In this document: positions 35,001-37,339 of the stretch, piece after piece | How positions within the stretch are numbered: the stretch's first letter is position 1 | How the letters are laid out: each line of letters begins with the position of its first letter | Assembly (NCBI GenBank): GCA_944376495.1 | Contig: CALWCW010000086.1 | Location: forward strand, 1-37,339 | DNA length: 37,339 nucleotides | Reading direction: 5' to 3' | DNA from: an uncultured Clostridia bacterium | Lineage (GTDB): Bacteria > Bacillota > Clostridia > Christensenellales > UBA1242 | Position numbers and translations under genes: made by a program | The notes under the pieces: generated by a model | What the model was told of the DNA's origin: nothing | What the model saw: the letters and a program-made list of their open reading frames with translations, nothing else | Databases searched by the model: none

Positions 35001-37339
35001 CTATATGGATTTCATTTTCATTGATTTCTTGAGAACCTGCAAGTTCGCTTGCAAATTTACCAGAAATTTCAACTTCATCATAAACACCGCCTTTTTGAAC
35101 AATGTTATCAATAGTTAAAGTTATTGTATTGCCACTATTTAAATCTTTCTTATTGTTATATTTAAATTCTGTTGTTTGGTCAAAAGTTTTTATCGCTTCG
35201 GTAATTGTAATATTTCTTGCATTTACAACTATTTTTGCGTTGTCAGTATTGGTTATTTCAATTCCAGCCCAACCGACATCTGTTGCGTTTTGAGTCAAAG
35301 CAACGGTAAATATATATTCTCCTCTATATTCAGGATTTTCAACCACATTTCGACTGAATGTGAAGTATGACGCATAGAGTGCTCTTTGGTCGATTGGAAC
35401 ATAGATTGGGTCACCATTTCCACGTCTATAGTAAAGTAAAAATTCAATGCTTAATTCTGTATCATTTGCATTACCTTTCAAGTAGAATTTTTGAGAATCT
35501 TCGTCATATTCAATAGTTAAATTTTCAAAAACATAGCCATTGTATGTATATTCAAAATGATTTAGAAGTTCAACTTGGAGATAACTGTTTGGAACTAAAA
35601 TTTCAAAATTATCAATAAACACAGGTGAGGTAACGTTGATTTCATAATTTCGATCATCTTCTGGCGAGTCAATTCTATCATAAGTTAATCTATGAAGTCC
35701 AATTTGTTCATAACCTTGAGATTGAGTATCTCTTGTAAACCACACAGTTATTGAATCGTTATTGTTTGCCGAAACAGTCAATGTTGCCTTGAGTTGAGGG
35801 TCGGCTTCTCCGAAATATTTACTTAAATTAATTTGGTCTGTATATTGAGACTGTCCAAGATTAATTGTATATTCATCTACAACAAGTGTGATAGTGCCTT
35901 TACCCTCTTCAATTGCATAAACTTCAGAAAGTCTTGAGTGAATTACAATTGAAATAATATAAGTATCTGCACCTCTAACCGTTGTATAGTTATAAGTTTG
36001 AGAAAGGATTGTCACATAATAACCTAAAGTTCCACTATTATCGCTCTTTGGCATATTTGACAATAATATATCTTGAGTTGTAAATCCTTCTTCACCAAGT
36101 TGTGAATTTAATCTATTTATTATAGTTATTTCACCATCTCGAACTTGGTCGTTGAATGTAAGATTAGAATTAGGATTGCGTTCAATTCCGACATAGTTTA
36201 TTAAAATGTCAAGATTGAATGTCCAAGTAAATGTTCTAGTTTGAGGAGATGGTTGAACGTTATCATGATAAGTTACGGTTAAAGTAAATGTATAATCACC
36301 GCTCATTGACGTTACAGCCATTTTATCTGTTGTATTTTGGATTAAGAATGATATTTTTGTGCTATCAAAATCAAAATTCAATTCTCCATGAATAGATGAA
36401 TCATGAACAAGTAAATAAGAAGTTGAAATAACTTTGTCAGGGAATGAAATCGTTGCAAAATCACTGACTGGAAGTTCAAAGCCCGAAACACTTGCTTGTC
36501 TTTCTAATGAACTAACCCCTTCAGCAACTATATAGTTAAATTTCCAACTAGCAACAATATTAACAGCCCTTCCACCTTTATTGACAGTAAGTAGGTTAGA
36601 ATCATCTTGTGGAGTTATTGTAATATCTGTTGAGTTAGGGTCGCTATAGTTATTAAACGAAAGTCCTTCATAAGAATGAGTAGGGTTTGATAAATTATAT
36701 CCACCATTCATAGCTGAAATATAATATGTTTCGGTTGAATTATTTTCACGTGTCCCACCATTATAATCTACATTAACTTTAACAACATCAGTCAAAACAG
36801 CATAAGTTTGAACTGTTTTTCTAGCAGAAGATGCTGTGACAGTGTTAGTTGTAGTTGCAGGGAAGGTGTTATCTAAATAACTTTCATAATATGATGAATT
36901 GCCATTTGCAGAATCATCCCAGTAAAGAACTGTAAGTGATTGTGCTCTATCGCTAGAGAGATTAACTACAATATCAAATGTTAATGTCACTCCTTGACGA
37001 AGTGTTGCTTCGTTGATGTAAATAAGTAAATTTGACGAATTATTATTTACGAATGAAAGTAAGATATTGTCATTATATGAAATATTGTCTTGTTCGTCAG
37101 TTCTGCTTGAAACTTGAGCCCCATTAACTCTAATATTTTGGATAGAGAATGTTTCAGTTTGTCCTCTATAAGTATTTGTCAATTGAGGTTCAAGTGCTCC
37201 ATAAACTGATGCGACTAAATATCTAGATTCATATGTATATTGAACAGCATCTATAGGATCCAACAAATTAAAATAGAAATCGGTTGATAAATTCCACTCA
37301 AAGTTTTGATTAGGATCATTTTGCCCTTCTATTTCAAGT
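23020..37339 (-). CDS. Giant multi-repeat surface protein, more than 4,770 aa (N-terminus outside window)
   Basis: One uninterrupted frame fills 14.3 kb and is still open at the right edge; the TTG at 37266 is internal, since 24 further codons (ending STDFYFN) are open before it. Residue numbers below count from that TTG. The bulk is tandem beta-sandwich modules: MBG/YDG-type domains (KYFGEADPQLKATL near 490, KQYDGDA near 940, KIFGEADPTFTF near 2530, KVFDRTA near 2740, KNYDSTT near 2920), Listeria/Bacteroides-type and InlB-B-like repeats with G-Y-x-F/I and W motifs, dense in the C-terminal half. About 4600-4708 is a GLUG-like segment (GTEDSPFLINDVNDFAYVA; NPFNGYM). A membrane helix (4709-4734) and a basic tail (RRNRKKELDEIANN) end the protein, so it is anchored by its C-terminus, without LPXTG. 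It is probably a very long adhesin or stalk. It is about 35% GC where counted, above its neighbours. Confidence 0.9.
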   Translation of the reverse strand, partial: LEIEGQNDPNQNFEWNLSTDFYFNLLDPIDAVQYTYESRYLVASVYGALEPQLTNTYRGQTETFSIQNIRVNGAQVSSRTDEQDNISYNDNILLSFVNNNSSNLLIYINEATLRQGVTLTFDIVVNLSSDRAQSLTVLYWDDSANGNSSYYESYLDNTFPATTTNTVTASSARKTVQTYAVLTDVVKVNVDYNGGTRENNSTETYYISAMNGGYNLSNPTHSYEGLSFNNYSDPNSTDITITPQDDSNLLTVNKGGRAVNIVASWKFNYIVAEGVSSLERQASVSGFELPVSDFATISFPDKVISTSYLLVHDSSIHGELNFDFDSTKISFLIQNTTDKMAVTSMSGDYTFTLTVTYHDNVQPSPQTRTFTWTFNLDILINYVGIERNPNSNLTFNDQVRDGEITIINRLNSQLGEEGFTTQDILLSNMPKSDNSGTLGYYVTILSQTYNYTTVRGADTYIISIVIHSRLSEVYAIEEGKGTITLVVDEYTINLGQSQYTDQINLSKYFGEADPQLKATLTVSANNNDSITVWFTRDTQSQGYEQIGLHRLTYDRIDSPEDDRNYEINVTSPVFIDNFEILVPNSYLQVELLNHFEYTYNGYVFENLTIEYDEDSQKFYLKGNANDTELSIEFLLYYRRGNGDPIYVPIDQRALYASYFTFSRNVVENPEYRGEYIFTVALTQNATDVGWAGIEITNTDNAKIVVNARNITITEAIKTFDQTTEFKYNNKKDLNSGNTITLTIDNIVQKGGVYDEVEISGKFASELAGSQEINENEIHIDNAIAINNYNLSLAEGLKIKVIPSTETVTMKSTVSSLEYGKLSRTTSLETFLSLIPLTYTGTFNTKILNKYISNVLPVIDGATYSNGNYLQVVYDEENNVTHYVFRYTLSSINFTFGDPITDEGDSYSKEYTLNITITQKAITINNAQGFEITKQYDGDAVVEDAFVGKNVNADGGYFTSSGILDGDFITINSANYNNREIGVQKPITVSNYTGDYLNYAITENIKGSITSILLTFKKNVQTESWVNDNITDFGNTQDITFTYAGDKTALMNALKDTSTYTTRIGYTQQGWEYNNKQLEDYNEDDIETLLKDAVDVAHGLESEITLDAIWQIKTYTVTINEGNYTNVTHTKFESGTTSVNETLETTVNYWDTISDIAVDAKEGYTFEDVELSKQKVCTLSMTNQKTNKGSFTLTNITDNLTATIKTEEITVRIVIDTNNPEPGVFDVITSSTGWTNGNWERVLSYSELRDGDLPIVKMNVEPTYNFVNWKLNNADSTKTSIWERIKEGGYDFTQDADQDDGGFTFVAQWEEAPVTITININGEETDHGQVTVRYNNDVGQEISPVAGMYNIHFNDTISFSIASDAWYKWTGMQITGSAAELYKSITGDSSATDARNGAFILGQVRANLVINITIDPINVTINTQYSSLLGADIVDTDGSTIVASGDISGVWTVESGKTTIKDVVPYYTPEAGTYVQTNWTYNLSNIDADDLAQDTISQLLGSVPTRDTAILLTAEFEGLDYTVTFEKGVSTTGEIPVFTGDDAGLDRATRTWKYGSLIQNIPNVDVPGEQYIWRNEIGESYSNNQYFITSNPNADLTMTITASWNRELFNITVDYGGNKDKISGVTLDGMPYIEGTQVEGVVWGTSKVYEFTLATGYEIDQTATNASLSQPDLAGDYDEATIEYSVSGNVTTVTIINIQGNTTLTVVIKAKDFTITIDVQTPETIAQDDRTYAVKYDQDITNLFTGKSYTRLGYEISSFRFGSDTFATKGEDGTWTFDSKFVNASNQYNYEGNITLRAVWTSTNTYVNAVLTPQSGLVFNNTNQTIATASVTTLTTDETIAVGKPLANGDKVIDIYYMLGSERLSPETDFSVLYRNAMNGELKLYVALQDTLKDSGDTITYTYVTDGDNVQIAKSKIIISGANLITYYSGTKTFNVTDDLGFNAGTFAYSDSANTAISELIFSRVDLIDFDSREFSVGSGYNVTYYFTVTGNFDINNYDGLTQVGSLFAYNPVAPENATVTATVVQTPIEVTISGKGFENGENHQVINYQVTSQPTFVRDFTVNINSIYTNGSIANVYDVYSTVADESELIMSWQITKDESDKSSNFVINIAGNYEIVDEDEGFRITAGVKYFVPNIDLTQAQVTDNTSINITITAFTYNGSTQRITTTNDFFNYVDSASGNLVFSIAKNGTNNPIIRIANGQSVAFTFEIDGTMEVLGWTNDVSTSNLTSLLQNLTTTQSRSNTPSSFNAQSSYYAVLTDYKAVKLSLGDKGGDQGFIYVQLGGTAEAVLAEENKWTGFEFRDWFTDTSTVSANGNTISAAADSTILTTTIIANWNLLNPTGTVVDGGIVRDAKAQYNADTDAIDLADLLVKGIENRNDDAITYAFSWKRNGIEVWTSENGWTVKANTTSNSSDEISYSLEITATRDGYQARRTTFNFDLNIARLTITGVSTTNTEFVYANKDYAGDITFAFTGDKLGFSNVTLDTLLNASADLPYYFTMTGISTTEIKNAGEYILTLNLDSTIFNDYTYSETITISKAPLVITQSHVDDAGLNQKIFGEADPTFTFTVVMFTGANPETITINLSRANALGAVNERVGSHKFTSVSTPSNANFDVTLDTNGVYFTITQANYELIITLDEALSMVYNGQAPNFTLSYSNGRWVLAIGESTSTITLSFMLDEQEHFLSGTLYEIALEDYEISMPNSIDVGTYTNFGISVKSGAEVEFNSARVVGSVEITKLGLEILSVSKVFDRTATINDGNYQFANKVIDDEVILTGNFSQAEAGQNLTLNTLAISGKDAGNYYIANNDFNKAEITPLAVTNVSIQFNNALLTYGDLYGNTSLNNLLTMTSGVTINIDGVTSDLSNNFITVSSWSANSADLSLSGSLKAGNKAVTIVITSTNFSGISEDGYSVQLTIQRQELDLSWLAIVKNYDSTTDLPDSFSGSLDGYIEDGDDVSIDEEASKYASAEVGTHKVTIDLTGDDAVNYTVKDNVTGIINKFSINFIVVANEENEDLVTDGEFVEDGLTPIVTVPTFSFEYPINESADDMISRMTYPTRKGYKVVGWKYLSGDNYISITAENIESLLSEIAYTDDDATINVYTVWEIEYYNMTVKSPSAQLASFTITARAGSEGYVLGDAQSGYTVRYFADININVTGNRGYKVAYYNMTAGDSIGSNFNDVGNNIGTAIIEKVGNNITLDVYFEDILITFVIDPNIPNWTSQTGTEVDEVTLTYSELESLVQGDLPRLTVTDGTYYLDSYSYMLGASRTPIGTNTLMQIVDQAYPTLLTDSSVQVSANWLGENYTIYFNANGGELSSDTPINAVYGSAFTQPFPTASMTGKSNLWVAPDGVYYKQDGSNEEEIGEYIFHSIGSNSTGDWTITLTAEWVNNPYTLTIEFDDKISVNAYGNEITSGFEYDIIYEEGELVITVTPNTGYVFEIVDEADFKGQITRDENNSNVITIKNLYEDDTLTLQSLPGDNTINIYTENVESFTVKINDEEAVENLNEFIAKTESTITLVFNATKGYEFNPADASKIYARGGSITATTSEDKKTLYVTWIDFVTDATLNVSAEPSTNIVTIPDISAYFSGLTFNGQSILTTGTTYSIKTGQTIQVVATLNYGYTEPLIETTPDFVTAQDYSWINRNSVYELTATIEGINESFTINMTAKARTFNFNVSVKEGQETYGEITSQTTLTADFGETISLSQNTLAIDYIFSGWEIFNTIISTDSPATITIDSSLKDLLEAFGHDQTVLIFATYKEKIFSVSFRTGSRGNYSFYQDGMEPVSVTAGNTVIRELNLGSNIIINLNPDDGYEFNQLMFDGEVATNLEFTYDEVAKTLTIPVDVNNPMGLIEVSFKASEAYVTVRAGIMVNYVENLGSNEGGVVYLVDRQGERLDDSYYLENNGVRYIGYDYQVQTYTDETLYFVMEPRSGFSGTMRSDSSRVTHSEFTVNGKQVHSFSGVHEGANIYAVFTANENVINIVYVLEGSTEPVMAGKTYVETSSALVTASGNGTHNTKVTAITDSDLIATVNSGISYNLARNEDGTVKYQIVYTQGEDEFVGEILFGQVIDTDIMQTGFSNSADISITDVNTDATIYIYVTPKVYNLRFYINENDSVVLDGVLTYGREFSLNGLTDEQRALIFQQRTGFTLQGYYTMQQGYGTCYVDRQGRVTGPWLEESYVVSGSTYVAASNFDEATDTFTIYAAWLYNKSTITIDFMPSGFSDKLSNVSITDVIINIDTSTAWLPQDNKWYAEVNSGISLTLQAYEYEGYEFMYWLVSMDGGEPVQMASTFQMQFPQGNYVIQAIYYPKFTMEIETLNSSIVAGTSSVVQDGTILTGSTFDPNKEVTLEATVNEGYNFLYWENTETGEKIYGEYDIISEKTTYTFDTLLTEPLYLKAVYEGKNVNITLDYQDVILHHELEGVYLNGELVENDTEFNAKVGDKIEIVVRQHQGYGFEMVGGDFKLSSGADATLVYGYDISAQHLTQNGDEYDLDLVFKSTRENIRFQFNAYVNNAVSNSEYALAGRLRFVDANGVEQSVSTNNTYDTPFGQTVYLKIDTLSNYEIADIYVQTDYLYNITDRLTENGIVIDENFMETYFNYNISINVYFNRLVWIEGDFEEYALQGEGTEDSPFLINDVNDFAYVAYLVNNGIMLNEDTKYSECYYRVTNNINFSGKYWEPIGTEENPFNGYMYLGRYQMSNIVHYTTYSNPSTSYNGLFWHLGENAEIVQSDNTLVVILSVIGGIILLIALIILIIFIIRRNRKKELDEIANN
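23065..23142 (-). other. C-terminal membrane anchor of the giant surface protein
   Basis: Codes for a 26-residue hydrophobic helix rich in Ile, Leu and Val, followed by RRNRKKE. The positive-inside rule places the repeats outside the cell and the 14-residue tail inside. Confidence 0.85.

Noticed and set aside
24648-35370. Plus- and minus-strand ORFs of 60-100 codons inside the giant gene
   Set aside because: They are shadows in other frames, with no ribosome sites and compositions that follow from the real frame.
37264-37266. TTG as the true start of the giant gene
   Set aside because: The frame is open upstream to the window edge with protein-like sequence, and no ribosome site or signal peptide precedes the TTG.

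Overview
The window comes from a low-GC (about 30%) Gram-positive bacterium that uses the standard bacterial code. Spo0A, a rubrerythrin, a pyruvate-formate-lyase activase, an rpsF-ssb-rpsR operon, Shine-Dalgarno sites and consensus TTGACA/TATAAT promoters point to an uncultured, anaerobic, probably gut-associated Clostridia-type Firmicute of a sporulating lineage. This placement is inferred from gene content only.

Left end (1-2260): the 3' end of an unrecognised gene, a 98-aa toxin-like orphan domain, two tandem paralogous zinc-ribbon proteins and a two-domain beta-rich protein. This looks like the remains of a polymorphic-toxin/immunity cassette. A short intergenic remnant that may derive from a phage terminase follows.

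Peptide region (2261-4650): a SpoU-family 2'-O-ribose rRNA methyltransferase overlaps by 8 bp a radical-SAM/SPASM peptide maturase. The maturase carries an in-frame TAA and a damaged GGEP motif. Next, under its own consensus promoter, is a 62-aa Cys/Gly/Ser-rich peptide with the same 14-residue core twice, closed by an 18-bp terminator hairpin. I read this as a small RiPP-type natural-product locus. It is the best candidate here for an undescribed system.

Middle (4680-14934): housekeeping and accessory genes: M18 aminopeptidase, rubrerythrin, a small acidic protein, a YitT-type membrane protein, a small membrane protein, a PflX-type radical-SAM protein, a MATE-like transporter fused to a HAD phosphatase, pflA, spo0A and a small Smr-like protein. 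A 94-nt element that folds into a perfect four-way cloverleaf lies between rubrerythrin and the acidic protein.

Right-middle (15088-20163): a lipoprotein, a metallophosphoesterase overlapping a YqeY-like protein, tRNA-Met(CAT), a small conserved hypothetical gene, and the rpsF-ssb-rpsR-rpmE operon.

Right end (20183-37339): two surface proteins on the minus strand. One is an 828-aa N-terminally anchored InlB/BspA-repeat protein. The other is a giant protein of more than 4,770 aa, open at the window edge, built of MBG/YDG and InlB/Listeria-Bacteroides-like repeats with a C-terminal membrane anchor. It fills 38% of the window.

Two kinds of gene start occur. Most genes have a clear Shine-Dalgarno. 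Four (7749, 10265 minus, 10470, 22669 minus) have none, and instead a -10 hexamer sits exactly 6 nt before the ATG, which suggests leaderless mRNAs.
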